A stretch of DNA of 64,000 bases from Lateolabrax maculatus (GCA_031216445.1 CM062210.1:13341501-13405500), one strand, 5' to 3'; positions 26,601 through 41,032 are shown, numbered from the stretch's first letter. Numbers and translations are program-made. Notes: generated from the sequence alone by a model not told the origin.

Positions 26601-26770
26601 GACATTTTGAGATGTCACAGTAGGAAAAGCACAGGTGTAAGTAATGCAATGAATGATGGCTGAAGTTGATTTAGCTGCAGTCTCAGGGTCCTGGTATATA
26701 GAAGAGAGCCCTCTTTAATGTTATGAGTAACACCTGTGCTTTTTCCTACTAGGACAAGTCAAAATGTCTG
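26601..26770. mobile_element. MITE with about 45-bp terminal inverted repeats
   Basis: The left end (GACATTTTGAGATGTC, then AGTAGGAAAA and GCACAGGTGT) is mirrored by the right end, whose reverse complement reads GACATTTTGACTTGTC, AGTAGGAAAAA and GCACAGGTGT. The pair spans 26,601-26,644 and 26,725-26,770 and encloses a core of about 80 bases with no coding capacity. The total of 170 bp and the long terminal repeats are typical of a non-autonomous DNA transposon. I recall very similar elements as abundant in percomorph genomes. No clear target duplication was seen. Confidence 0.85.
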
Positions 26771-28175
26771 CTTCTCCAGACCAAGGGGATATCTTGACCG
26801 GCAGCAAGGGATACACAGGCCAGACAGCACCGTGGATCAATGAAGAGTGTGACATGAGTTAGTGTGTTGTCAAGCCAGTCCTCCTTTATTGCTGGCATTT
26901 AAGAATACTATTCATTTCCCCATTTTGTCAATACAACTTCCCTTACTTCCAGACCTGCCATTTAAAATAATATTGAGTATGGCAATATAAAAACCTTTAC
27001 CTACTGAAAAAGCCCAGCTGAACAAATAATAATTATAAAGCCAAATAAACACCTTGGCTTCACTTGTTCAACATTAGCCCGGCTAAAAAACACAAACAGC
27101 ATTCACAGAATCTTTCACACCTGCAAGCACAAAGCGCCAATCAAACAACATGGTGGAAACATATGGTAAATAAGTAAACTGGCATAACATCCCTTTAACT
27201 TCACAAACCTGGTCAAGTTCTGAGTAATTAATGCATTCTTCACCAGTGTAACTCACATTAACACGATACAGAGCGTTAGGACCGGTTCTAATATATAAAT
27301 ATAAATTTTGCACTACCTGTGGACCAGTGAAGACTGTCAGGTGTCGCTAATAGTATAGTATAGTAGTATAGTGCATTAGAGCTGGTATTGAAATATTTGT
27401 AATTTTTTGCATCATTAAAATTTGCTCCTGGTGAAAACAAATAGATGTCTCACACTGTAGCCTGAGGGACTGTTTTGACAAGGAAATACATACTCAGCAC
27501 AGTCTTATATTACATGCAATATAACAACTTAAAGTATCAGACAACCGTCATTTTTACATTGAGCTTCAAGGAATAATACTATTATACAGTATATCATGAT
27601 CTGATAGTGAACACCTGAGTTCATTGCTCTTTAAATCGTCTGTGTAACAACCTGCTCTGTTTATACTTAATTTCCTATATCCATAGACATTTCCTGTATT
27701 TCCAGAAATTGTTTGGACTGCCAACTTTTACTCACATTTGCAGGTGTGTTTATTCTTGTCTGTGGTGGATGATAGTGGTAGCAGAAAGAGAGGTTGTATG
27801 TTCAAGGATAAGCCAGAGTCAGTCTTTTTGCTTATAATGCAACATGCCTTAAGGCTGCATTAAACTGTTGTGGCAGGAGGACCTGCCACCTTTCTGTCTA
27901 CTCCTGAGAGGCTGTCACCAAAATCTGATGTTTACTATTGATGTTTCAAATAACAGATTTATTTTTTCTGCTATCAAACTCAACTCTACAGCGCTGGAGT
28001 TATGAGGCATGTCGTTTCAGCTAGTCATTGTGTAGCAATGTCTTAAAGCAAGCGTTGTACTGCAGCTCAGAAATGCAAGGTACATTGGAACCAGTTCCAG
28101 TCCAGAGCTTGATTCTTGAGCCCAACCCTTGGTTGTAGCACTTTTATTTTCTGTGAACCAGCTTTATTAATAAGA

Positions 28176-28194
28176 AACACACACACACACACAC
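28176..28194. repeat. (CA)n microsatellite
   Basis: Short CA run. A second one of similar length lies at 28,427-28,450. Confidence 0.85.
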
Positions 28195-30615
28195 TGGATG
28201 CAGACTGTATTCAGTTAGTATTTCCTTTGACATGCTTATATGGGCCTAAGAGGGGCTAATACACATTTCAAAGACAAATATTTCTGAAATGGCTCAGTGT
28301 GACATGGCTATTCATCCGTATTAGACCACATTTTTGATGATGCAAAGCCACTCTCTGAAAATGATGGGTTCTGAGGGGGAGTCTATTGACCCTGCAAGCA
28401 TTAAAGGAAATACATTCACATTTGAGCACACACACACACACACACACACAGGCACAAAGCTGTTCAAATGTATTCCACTGGGTCCAAGTGTAGGCTATCT
28501 ATTGCTATGAAGCATTATGCTTTGTTAAAATTGACTCATACCAATCTGTTAATTTAATTAGAATTTCAGATACAAATTGATGGCTATCAAACCTGTATAG
28601 TTCCATATGAAATGGTTACTCATATCAAATGTGATATTCAAAATGAGGGGCATGTAAATTTGACCTGATAGAAATGTCTGACTTTCTGAGTTTTGAATAA
28701 ATTGTAACTCATTAGCTGTGTGCATTTCATCAGCATCCTCAAGAGCTCAAATCATAATTAATCCCTAACATAAGGCTAATAATGCTAATGTCATCAGAAT
28801 GAGGCAAAGCTTGGAAATTGAAGAAATAATAATTATAATTTCCACACCCAATTTCCCCAGCCAATCATTCCTGATTTTACAACGACTGCTTTGCCTTTCA
28901 AAAATGATTCCCAAAGTCTGCCACATATGAATGTCTTGGATGATTGATAGCTCCAATCTACCTCCATGTAATGTCTAATATTAAACTCTGAATAATGCAT
29001 GATTCAGTCAGCAGTCCTGAGAGATGAAGAGGGTGCATGGTACATGCACATAGACAAACATGCATGCACACCACATCGCAACTCCACGTAAACATTTTTA
29101 AATATGCAGACACACCCACAACCAAAAATAGATGCAGTATTCTCTTGTGCAGACTTTTAATTAACTGAAATGAAGAACACTAGAACAACCAAAATAGATA
29201 CAATAAGTGGGCTATAACATCTTTTAACACTCTCTCCATTTCAGTTAGCTTTGATCTCATAAACCCGGCGGAGCAATTACAAAATAAATGCTCTATTTAG
29301 TGTGACACAAATTGTTTTTGTGTTTTTTTAGACAGTCCTCGATTATGTCAAAGTTCAAAGATGTTACCACACACGGTGTCAAAGAAAATATTAAGCATAA
29401 TGATCCTTCTTAGCCCCGTTTGCCTTACAATGACAGCATAGTCATTTTAGTTTTTATTCCAGACAGTTGACAATCTCCATCATTAATCTTCACTGATAAA
29501 TGGTTGCTGAAATGCAGTTTGTCATGTTTGTCTGCATGGTTTTCAGTTTCTTACTTATTCACTAAATTAAGATTTAGAATAATTTAGAATAAGGAACAAC
29601 AAACCTTAACAAGAAAAGTTTGTTTGTGAGCCATGATGCTGATTCCTGAGTGGAGGACTTTAATTGAATATATTATTTTTAGGCTTTTAATGGCAATACA
29701 AATTTCAAAGATTCCACAATACAGGACAATATCAAAATGGATTTTAAAGCAGTAGGATCAGATATGAGTTGCAAATATGTGTTTCAGGACCTCCTAATAG
29801 AACATCAACATTACAAAATCATACAGTTATTTAGTGTAATCAACTCAACAACTCAATTAATTTAACATAAATGTATGTTTTATTAATTTCAACTTAATTG
29901 TGAAATGTATATTTTTTTTTAACTTTCATACCACTTTAGATTTTATAAACATGAGTTTGCATTATTATAAAAACTTGCTGTATGTCTTTAATATACAGTA
30001 TATTCAACTAAGTCATGGTTGTTTCTAATCATAACAGTGGAAACTATGCAAACCACAAGTATCAAATTCTGTCCCTCCGTTTGGAGCAGCATTGCGTGAT
30101 GGAATTGTACTCTGGTGCACAACTGGGTTCATCAGCAGCAACTGCAGCTGTAAATTCTTTGTGTCAAATGATGACCTCACTCTTGAGATAAAGAAGATGG
30201 AAATGGAGAACCAGTATGACTGTAATGTTAGTCAGTATGATTAAACACTTGTTGATTCAACCTAATACCTGCAAATTTATTGGACTAAATTCAAGTTCAG
30301 TTAAATCAGTTTGTTTTACATTGGAGGTGACTTTGAGCTAATTATTCAACGTGAATATTCCTTATTTTAAAATTGGAAATTTATTTTATACTGAATACAC
30401 ATAAATTTAGAGAATCATTAACATAAACATACATAAATTGGTCTATCCTTCATTTAAGGAGATCTTAAACAGTGGTAGCAAAAGTCCTGGTATGTTACCA
30501 TTTTGTTTATATCTAAACAAATATATCAAATCATTACACCATCATATATCATTTCCATATTTGTGTGGGCACATTACCAGTAGACTTCTGGCACGGAACA
30601 ACACAAATATTAATC

Positions 30616-30640
30616 ATATATATATATATATAAATATATA
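30616..30640. repeat. (AT)n microsatellite
   Basis: A short AT run with one interruption. Confidence 0.85.
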
Positions 30641-32919
30641 AATTCATGCATGCTGGCAAACTACAAAATGATCCAAATATGAATGTTGGGGTTTTGAAGC
30701 ATTTGGTGCTTATGTAGTCCAAGAGCTTATAAATGTGCTTAAAGTGTGTTGTGTAATGTCCATGTGCACCACTTGTTAATGCGTATTGGTGGTTTTTCAA
30801 ACTTACAGTATATTCCCTCTGCGAAACAAACAAATATAGATAACCCCAGAAGAGGTGTTACCAGAGCACAGAGTGAGACTGGAGGTGGGTGTGGTTCATG
30901 GCTCCAGCAACTTCTCTGATTCGGGAGGCTGGTCACAGACAACTGTGATCTGAAGCCTTAGGCCTGTTTTTTCCTCGCTTTTAAAAGTCCCAGTGCAAGC
31001 AGCTAACAGAGACAGCAACATTGATTCTTTCAATCAATACCTCCAGCTATTGCTACTGTAGCATGTCAATGATATATTCAAATATATTACTCTGTATAAG
31101 TCCACCAATTATTTTGAAGTCCTTAAGTTAATATTACATGTATTTCTCTTAAAGAAGCAAAAAAGCAAAAATAAATATCAAATATATTTCCTCTTTTGTT
31201 GTTGTTGTTGTTGTAGCCTGGAGCACTACAAAGTGCAGCACATATGATACACACACATATATGCACGCACACATGTATGCAGACAGTTCAGTCAGGCATC
31301 TGGGAAGCAGTGAGATGGTTGACCTAGATTGGGTGCTAGGTTTGAAGACATGCAGGAGAAACCATCTGCATACAAAGTTAGAAATATCTATTCCCACAGT
31401 CAGAGAAACCAGGGAAGTGAGGTGAAAAGAATTCCAACTTTTTTCCTGCTACAGAATATTGTAAACTTCCCCCCATGTAAAAGGAGACAGACAGGAGACA
31501 GGAAAGAGAAATGTAAACAGATTTGCAGACAGACAGAGGAGCCCACCATGGTGTTATTTGACCCCAGGCCCACTACACTGTCTCTACAGATCCAGGAGTA
31601 TAACCTCTGAAAGGCAATTAGGAACGTGTTACTTCATAGACAAGCATAACACAAATCATTTTGACAAAAAAAGATTTGTTTGCAAATGAATTTGGTGCTA
31701 TGAAAATAAGAAGTTGGATCTTGAATCTTGTTACCGCCAAATTGCTGTGAAGCATGTCACTCTCCAGAAATGCAGACACTTCACAATCACAGTGTCAAGA
31801 TGCATCGTCTCTCTCTCAAGCTTCATCACATTTGGACCAATGGGATCTAGGACTAGGATTATATTTGACTCACAAATTTTGACCTTAAATCAACCCTTAC
31901 TAGTCCGCTGGCAATAACCTTGACATGAAAATGATTTGAAACCAAACTCAACCAGAATCAGAACAGGTTGATGCAAGCTGACTTCACTGAAACAAGACAA
32001 CAGTGGAGAGGGAAAGAAATGGGGATATGACTTTCGGTGGTTACAAATACAAAGTTGTGCCCTCTGCCTGGAAACAATGACGGCTCATAAGCAGGTTTCA
32101 TCACCTTGACTGGCAGTCTTATAGATACTGTGGCTCATTAACACATCTGAAATAATACTGTCGCTACCCAAAGCCAGAGCTGTCAGTAGGAAAGCAGCAC
32201 GCCACAGATTCCACTGTCAACTCTGAAACCTAAACTGGGAGACAGACAGAAAGTCACAGTAATTCAAGATGCACAGCAACAAAGACGGAGACTATGTAAT
32301 GGAGGAAATAGTAGAGTATTTGAGAAAGAGAGGCCAAGTGATTGAGAGGATAAGGAGCAAAAACAGAGAGGAAGATTAGACAAGGGGCCAGAGGATAGGG
32401 AACACCAAGACAATGGAAAGGGTAGGAGAGAAGATGGGAAGAAATCAGGCATTTCCTCTCCTTTTGCATTTGTTTCACACCTCCCTCTGACTCCCTTCAC
32501 ACCTGTCAGAACAATGTGCACCTGATAATCTCCTTATAAGCGGCATATTGCCAACTACTCACACGCACACAGGATACAAACAAACAAATAGTCTTCCTTC
32601 CTTTGCCGTCTGACACTAACCAAACTGATTTTCTCATCAAAGTGGAAAGTCCTGCATGGGGAAGAGGAGCGAGTGCTGGAACAACATTGTGTTTGTGTCA
32701 GTAAGCGACGGGGTTTATTGGAAATTTTATTATGAAACACCACCTGTGTGAGAGAGGGTATAGTAGTGTCATTGGTTTCCTGTATATATATATGAAAATA
32801 TAAGACTGTATTCAGTAATATATTGTTGATTTGATTAACAAACACATATACAGTACTACCTTGAAGTTCACTCATTCACACATATCACAAATAAGTATGT
32901 GAGTGCACCCCCTCGTCCT

Positions 32920-33054
32920 CTGTGGCGCGATAATAACTTGGTCTCTATCGCGCGGTAACTCGTTCTCTCTCTTGCACCTTCTCTCTGCCACTAGTGGTTG
33001 CAGAGTGGGGATGTATTTTGGTCATTTTGTTAACAAGGGGGATGGCATCCCCCC
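32920..33054. repeat. cluster of short palindromes
   Basis: Within 135 bases there are CGCGAT paired with ATCGCG (32,926-32,931 and 32,947-32,952), the perfect palindrome CCACTAGTGG (32,988-32,997) and a hairpin GGGGGATG-G-CATCCCCC (33,037-33,053). Two related segments (GCGCGATAATAACTTGGTCTC and CGCGCGGTAACTCGTTCTC) sit in tandem. This could be the end of an unrecognised DNA transposon. Confidence 0.35.
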
Positions 33055-34059
33055 TCAAATCGCCTATTGCACTTAAGTGACTGAATTATCTGTATGTCAT
33101 GGTCTAGTGGTGGTGTCCAGTGCTCCTGGATTAGCTCAGAGTCCTGCCATCAGCCAGGATCATTTGTCTCAGCGTCAGTCCATCAGTCAGTCAGCCAGCC
33201 AGCAGGCCAGGCATTAGTCAACTCTGTCTTTCTTTTTCTGTGTCACTTTTTTATTTATTTCTTGATCCCCTTGTCTAAAAGATAAACACATTTACTCATG
33301 CATAGAATTAGAGACCAACACATAAATACATAACAGATTTCCTTTCATTTCCCTCACTACAAAGAAGAAAGATCATACAATGATATTCTATATCCCCACT
33401 CTTTCTCTGACTTTCATATTTGGGATAGAAACTTGCTGTATATGTTCTTGTGGAGCATTCACACTGTTTTATATATTATGTAGGCGTTATGGCAACACAG
33501 GAACTACAGTCTTTGCAATGACATACGTATTGCATGAGGAAGAACCCATTTCATCTGATAAGAATAGCCTATGCATTCCCTGAAGCACACAAATGCATGC
33601 ATGTAATAATGAGCAACGTCCAAGTCCATTTATAGCAAATACAGTATAGTCTGTCTTATAAGAAAGACAGGTAGTAAAGGTTGCCTAAGGGAAGGCTACT
33701 CATGGCTCCAACTGATTTCTTTTACAATAACTGAATGCTTCCTTTAAGTCTCAGAAGCATTGTCCTTGACTTACAATCCTGTGAGGGAACACAAAGCAAT
33801 ATGCATTTCACAGTGTTTGCAAACCTTTAAAGATTTACCAATGCACAGAATCTGCTGTGATTGTCTTCAATCGACTGACTTTGAGAATAGCCAAATTTGC
33901 AACAAAACTGAATAAAATGTGGTCTTCATCCAGCCCCTGGGATGTGACAGTGTATCACAGATTTCTCCAATTTTATTTTTTTCATTTCAAAATTCTATCA
34001 AAGTAAATGTTTTTTCCCTTTCCCAAAATGGTGAAAGTAAAACTTAATTAACGTCAAAC

Positions 34060-34720
34060 CCACATATTGCCCTTGCGAGTCCTGTTAAGGATGTTAGCAA
34101 GCCATGGAGAGCACAGCCATGACGCTGTTGCACTTGCTTTACAATAACCTAATTATGCAGTGGAAATTGTGTCACTGAACAGCTTCTTAAGAACTTATTT
34201 CTTTCCTTCAATTTCCAGTACAATAATCTACATTTTAATGATTCTCTTTAGGGTAGAGATACACAAGAGATAATTAATTTCAAGTAATGTGAGTAATATG
34301 CTTTTGTCTTGCTGTTTACATTTTTATTTTTATGCCTCAGGTTCAGCACAATCAAGCTGGCCCTGCTGGACAAAATAAGTATTAGTTCACCATTGCCCAA
34401 AAGCACAGCCATTTGTGTCTTGTTCAGGCCGAGGCGACCTCCAGCAGTTCAAAAACCTTCATTAATGTAATTGAAAGGAAAGTCTGGCTTCACTGCTTTT
34501 GGCAACGAGTTCCAAAAACAAACCGTGGTAATTTTGCTATTTGGAAAATTGATTGACATTAATAATGAGTAGGCTTTGGCTGGCTCTGTGAGACCCTGTG
34601 GTGGAAATCAGGCTGGTGATAGCCAATGCTTGACAGAAAAGCTCCAAATATAACTGCAGTCACTGGCTATTTGCTATGAAGGGACATCATGGAGCTGTCC
34701 CTGGTGCTGAAAAACACTAC
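34060..34720. promoter_or_regulatory. possible conserved non-coding block containing the RE1 site
   Basis: About 650 bases without microsatellites or recognisable transposon ends, holding many TAATTA/ATTAAT cores, a lone RE1 left half-site (TTCAGCAC at 34,342-34,349) and, at its right end, the near-perfect RE1 element. Sequence complexity is higher than in the flanks. This suggests a regulatory module, but conservation is untested. Confidence 0.28.
34691..34711 (-). promoter_or_regulatory. RE1/NRSE site (REST/NRSF binding) candidate
   Basis: Read on the minus strand, the 21 bases begin TTCAGCACCA and continue GGGACAGCTCC. The known RE1 consensus begins TTCAGCACCA and continues CGGACAGCGCC. 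Only two positions differ, one in the variable centre and one near the 3' end, and both half-sites keep the standard spacing. REST silences neuronal genes outside neurons, and ctnnd2 is a neural gene, so the context fits. The site lies in the intron, 16.1 kb upstream of the coding exon. A weaker look-alike (13 of 21 matches) sits at 35,196-35,216 on the plus strand. Confidence 0.7.
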
Positions 34721-37700
34721 TACCCCAATTTCTCACTCTGGGTGCTAATGAAACAGAGGTTCATTTCAGTTAAAAGGAGCTTCAGCCTTTGATAAAATGA
34801 ATGAAAACTCCTTAAAAAGGACACAAGCATTATACACACCTGACGATCACACATCCTATTTGTTATGTCCATTAACCTAAAACTAAGTGAAGTGAATCTG
34901 CCCTCATTATTGTTTCTCATATTTCTCCACTTCTGATACAACCAAGTTGAAAGCTTTGGGAAGTGAGCTGCTGTGAATAAAGTTATAAAATTCCATTTAC
35001 GTGAACCTGCACTTGCTGCTTGTACATTCAAATACGCTGTATGAGCATGTTATCCCTCTGAAGTGCTTGGAATTCAAGGAAAATGCCAACATGTGTCACT
35101 CTCAAGTCATCACTCACCGATGTCTGCACAATTTCAGTCTGTGCCACTGACTTTTGTAGAGCACTAACCTGCTCACGTTGGACATGACATGCACGCCCAG
35201 CACCTCTGACAGGTGGAGGCATTGCATGACTGGACCGAAAGAAGTGCTTTTAAAAGCAGCAGCACCATATCACATCTTAAACATTTATTGGAGAGACCGA
35301 GAGGAAGTGGGAGAAAGTGTGTGACAGATCACAAGACATTAAAGACAGAGAGCAATGAGGGTGTAGTGGGTTCAGGTGATAACCTTGACCGCGATAGTCA
35401 TCATGAGCTGTCTTGTAGTGAAGATATGATTGGCATTCAAAGGGGATAGGGGCCAACATTTACCTGGGTGTTATCTCTGAGACAGCAGGCCTGAGCCGCT
35501 ATGTGATCTAATGAAAGAGAGCATTCCTCTGTGGTAGGACCAGCGGGGAAAATGAGATATAGCACCAAAGAAAAATGGGTGGTCATTTCATATCCGACTG
35601 TTCTTATTAGTTTTACATACTGTATAAAAAATGAGAATGTTAAAATTCATGTAGAAATTGTCACACACAAACATGGGGCTTCAATAAACCTGTCTTCTTC
35701 ACTAATTTCTGCCTCCTTCTGAGATAGCTTCCAGTTGTTTTTGTTCTTGTTTGCATTTCACTCTACAGTCTACAGTGTGATGTCCCCTCCCACCCCCACT
35801 AAATAAGTAGGGCATCTACTTGGAGAGTGGGAGATCAAAACTGACAGGTCAGTATTCTAAACAAGCTGGATAGATGTAGACAAGAAGAGAAAAAAGGATG
35901 AAAAGAAGCAAGAAAGGAGAAGACAGAGATGAAAGAAAGTGAGTGAGGAGGAGAGGAGACTTCACACATGCCCTGCTGCAGTCCGATAATCATGTGAGCC
36001 TCTGTGAGTTTCAAACACAATTTGCTTGCACATACAGTTCACTCACACAAACACACACGGTGTATTTAAATTAGTTACATAACTAGCTGTTCTACAAACC
36101 AAAATAGATACATACAGTAAAAATACAGTGCCTCACTAGTTTCTCCCTCCAAACACTTGCCCTTGAACTAAGACCAGCAGCAAAAAAACAGCTACAGACA
36201 TCCACTTTCATATAAGGAAATAACTGATAGAAGAAATGTTGCACATTACAGGTTACTCTTACAGGCACAAGTCAGTAACAATTGAATTTCACTGACAAAT
36301 TTATATTTTATTTCTAGGAAAATATCATCTGTGGCATTTTGGTACTAATTGATTCATTTTTAAGATGCAAATAACACATCAATCCTTTTAATAAACGACA
36401 CTGTAAGTACATAACAGCTTCAGCTGTGACTCAGAAGAGGCACATATTGCTACTCCACTCCATCGACAGCAGCAGCAAGTTCCCATTTATAATGTAGCTT
36501 ACCATAATATAAAGTTTGATTATTTCCATCCATATCAGAGGCTGCTGTTGGCTGTAGAGCTCGCCACAGTAAAACCTATAAAGCCACAGTGTAGAGGCTG
36601 TGCTGTGGCATGACAGGAAGAGTATACCCTGGAGAGTTGGATAAGAGAGACCGGGAGCTGTCAGGAACATGGCTTTATCAACACATATCCTATCCCTCAC
36701 AACCTTGACATTTAATACATATATAATTTACATGAGGTGACAGCGCTTGCAAGCACACGAAAGCTATTTGCGCCTGCATTTACATATAAGAGCTATGAAA
36801 CCACCTGTAAGTAAAGATAGAGACTAAATCACTGAATCTCAATATATTAAGAGCCTCTACCTGGTTTCATCAAATACTTGCATTACACTAATAATCTTAT
36901 AAACGGTCAAAATGGGTTAAGCCCGCCACATCATGGGAATAATTCAATTGAATACAAAAAGAAGAAGAATGTTTAAATGGATGTATTGGGTAATTGATTA
37001 CCTTCACTTCATAAAGGTTTCTGATTCTGCAAAATTATTTCATTCCCATTGTGGTCAAGTCCTATAACAGGTAGCACTTTGCAGTGGATGCCATTTCCCA
37101 GTGTTATTAGGGGTTTTAAACTTTTTGAGATACAATTCCTCATAACTTTTAATTCAAGATTTCTTTTGTTGCTGTTATATTCCTTATCACGACCATCAGT
37201 AAGTCTGTTTATCAAATGTATTCCACTGCATCAGTATTAGTTCCCTATATGTAGACATCATTAATTCATCAAATAAGTATGCTGTATGCATCTAAGACGC
37301 AGTGAGAATATAATATAAAGTGTTAGACACGCCATGAAGGGAATTTTAATAGATATAAATATATATATAATGGTATCATCTGATGTGTGATGTATGCATG
37401 TGAGCAGTTGACATCCATGTGCACAAGCACACACATGGAGGTGAAGGCACATACGGAAGGCTTGGATGTTCTTTTCATGCTCTTCCAGCTGCTCAGAGCT
37501 GAAAGACTTCCTGCTGGTAGTGTTTGATCCCACCGTGATGCCATACATCTGTCAGAGGAAGGGAGATCCCACTGGGACCGTGCAGCTCCAGTCCTAACAG
37601 CATTACGTCATCCTCTCACTCTACTCTCTCTCTCACACTGTCACTATCTTCCTCTCTCCATTAGCAGGTCCCTCCTTTTTCCTTCCCTTTCTCCTCTCTT

Positions 37701-38273
37701 TCTTAATTTCTTTCATGGGCTGTTTTCACGTGTTTGCTTCGGAAATAATCATCTTCTGTATAATGAACAGTTCTGCTGTAAGCACAGTATTTGAATGTCT
37801 TTTGCTATTTTGGAATGTAAATCCAAGGGCATCAAAGTTCTCAAATTTGTTTTGTAGCTCCATGACATCTTTTTGTTTGCTGCTGCACCGGTCATGCACC
37901 ATCTTTTCCATAATTACCGGAAATACCATGACAGGATTCTACATGTTTGACATGTGAGTGTGTGCGTGTAGATGTGTATTCAGTTTTCAAATGTGCGGGG
38001 CAGGTGTGTGTATGTGAAAGAATTGTCGCTGTGCTGGCATTTCTGTTCTAATGTTGTTGTCCTATTCTCCTCCTAATCAGCCACTGAACACATTCCTCCA
38101 GACAAATGCATAAGTGGTGTGTGTGTGTGTGAGTGTGCGTCTGAGCACACGTGCCATTTCTAACCATAATTGCAACTGTTTGTTTGGCAATGCCTGAATA
38201 AGTGCGTAACATCATGTCCAAGTATGTGTGTGTCTGTCAGAGAAACAATGAAATAGAGGGAGATAGGGCGACC

Positions 38274-38282
<9 letters not shown>

Positions 38283-38313
<31 letters not shown>
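38283..38313. repeat. (AG)n microsatellite
   Basis: An AG run of about 31 bases, continued by AAAGATAAAGATAAAG. A short GT run lies nearby at about 38,117-38,132. Confidence 0.93.
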
Positions 38314-38323
<10 letters not shown>

Positions 38324-41032
38324 TAAAGGCATTCAGTGCTTGCTCTCTCTGGGTCCAAAGCCCCTGGGTGTCACAGAAGAGTTCCACTGTGTTAATCTCT
38401 GTGTAATAACTGAATCACAGGCAAAACAATAGAGCACTCTGTCCCTTTTCACAAGCCAAAAGGCCTTGGGGCAGCTGGTTAGTCTGTCTAACTGTGTGAG
38501 TACAGAATGTGTATATGTGTATCAGCGCACGCACACACGTGCATGCCTGAAAATTGAAAGCCAGACATAGAGCTCTCTGTCTGATCTGAGTAAAGTGAGC
38601 GGGGTTAGGAGGTGTTTTCTGCCTGAATTCTGACTCATGCTTTCTAAACAAGTTTCCACGAAAACAAAGACACACACACACACACAGACGTGATGGAACA
38701 TTCAATCTATTATAAACCTAATGTATTGTGTACGAATAAAAAACAGACAGATGATCAGAGCGTATTGTTTGCAATGTGACTTTCTGAGATGCTGTGTCAA
38801 GTCCAATCCTCGCTACTCCATTGCCACTCATTAAACAGCATTCAGGATATTCTTTCTCTCTCTTTCCCTCCTTTCCTCGGAGGTGGGATCGGGGGTTTAG
38901 TATCTGCTATTGCTGCAGGAGACATATGGGTCCTCAGTGTGTTGTTAACCTCCTGGTTTGACTGTGCCCTCCGCCAGCGTATGTGTGGATGTGGGTTTGT
39001 GCGGGTGATAGATGGACAGAGTCAAACAGGAGAGAGAGAGAGAGAGGAAAAGGTAATGCATCATTATCTGTTCATTCACAAGTGTACTTCATCTAGAAGC
39101 TATTGTACATCTTGGTCCTCTGCCTAGGTAAGAGAACCAAGCTATCAGGTTTATTCGAGGGTTGGTTTTGTTTAATACGTTGAGTCTCTTTAAGTACTTT
39201 TGTTTAAGTACTTTTGTTAGAATCGCTAGGATTTTCACAGAAAGACAGAAAAAACATGCCTCCCCCATGTGATGGCCTCGATATACTGCAGGCGATGATG
39301 AGCACAGTGAGTCCAGTCGCATTTGGTGAACAATGGTTTCCAAGGAAACAGAAAACAATTCCGGCTTGGAAGTAAACAGGAATGAATGTGTTGCCAAAAT
39401 GTAAAAGTGAGAAAAACTGGGAGATAGAATTATAAAACAATAATGATTATTAGTAATTTACAATGCAAGACCCAAGCATGAAATATGGAATAACATGATC
39501 TTTAGCTGTTGTTATGGCTGCCATTTTATCCTTAAGGTGCTTTACTAGATGTGAGGTCACATTATTTTAAAATGTATGGTAGGAATGTATAGGAGAAGTT
39601 AAGTCATACAGTCATGAAGTGGTAGTAAAAATAACCAAGAAGAAACAAATAGGAACATTTTTATATGACGAGAAATAAATATGGAGCGACGTGTACTGCT
39701 TATTTGTCAATATGGCTCACCCCAAACACTTATTTCTGAACCACCAGCAGTAAGTCAGTCTGTCACATGAACTAGTCAGACTGTGAGGGTGAGAACTGGC
39801 TAGCTCCCATCGAAAAGCTGTTAGGTTGATCCAAATTAGAAGATCCACTTTGCCAAATTGCCTTTCACCCATCTGACAAAACTGCAGTTACAAAACACCT
39901 TTGCACAGAAAGGAAGATGCATCTTTAGAAATCGCACTACCTTCTTGCCTTCACAGACACACTGCATTAAGCATGAATCACACAACTTTGCACTGACTAA
40001 TTTATTGTTACACGCTACAGATTTACATCTCGTAGTCGTAAAGGCAGCAAGAATAATCAATAGCGTAAATAAACGGCATGAGGAATTTGACACACATGCT
40101 TATTTCATTTCAATCACACAATCTCTGCCGTGTAGACTTCATGTTAATTTTTGAAGTGATAAATATGTGAGTATTTACCTTGGTCTGGATCGATTGTGAT
40201 TGTCTGGAGGTGATGTTTGTCTAACATCAAGTGAAATTAGACACCTCTGAATGAATGCACTTGCTAGATCTACATCAAATGGATTTTTTTGTCTTCCTTG
40301 TTGTCCTATCCTGTCCACAGAAAAATACCGCGTAAATAGCAACACACATTAACTATGAAACACTTTAGAGTTAAATGTATCCAATTAACCTTCTATATAC
40401 TCCACAGCACTGGTACCTTGCCATTTAATGACATTATTGATTTAGCTTTGACCACAGGTTTGCTTCAGAGTTTGAGCAATCGCAGGTCTCTCTGTTAAAT
40501 GTTCTTCCGTCACCTGTATGTACGACAGGCTGCCGCTATTAAAAATTTAAATTTCAAATCTATATTTCCCCTCCAACAGATCATAATGATCGTACTTTAA
40601 TGATAGATCAGTTTCCTCCTCACTAGGCCACAGGTAATGACATCTTGCAAGTCTGGATATTCCTTTACAGTGCCTTTGTCACATGAATGAATAAAAAAAA
40701 AATTCATATTAGTCTATAATTGATCAAACAGAATCAGTACTTCTTGCTGCACTTTGATGTACACCTCACAAAGTGTAATCCCCTTCCTCTCCTGGCCCAT
40801 TATATCCCTCCATCCCTCCAGCCGGTGATCTCTATGCTGTCATAGCAACCAAACAACCTGACTAATAGTTACCATGGCTGCTCTACAACTGGACCTGAGT
40901 GGCACCCCGGGCTCTTGCTGGTAACCTGCTGACCCTCGATTTACCCTGCGCTGTATGTGACAAACACAGAAAACAAGACAGTGGGTGTATGTTTTCTCAA
41001 CTGATTACAGTGTGTGCACTGGGATACATTCA

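Larger units (their letters stand above)
26771..34059 (-). other. ctnnd2 upstream intron segment
   Basis: AT-rich noncoding sequence with short CA and AT microsatellites, a palindrome cluster near 33.0 kb and a CAGT/CAGC patch at 33,170-33,215. No gene signal. Confidence 0.5.

Noticed and set aside
32980..33000. CCACTAGTGGTTGCAG as a CTCF site
   Set aside because: The core lacks the required G-rich half and is better described as a palindrome.
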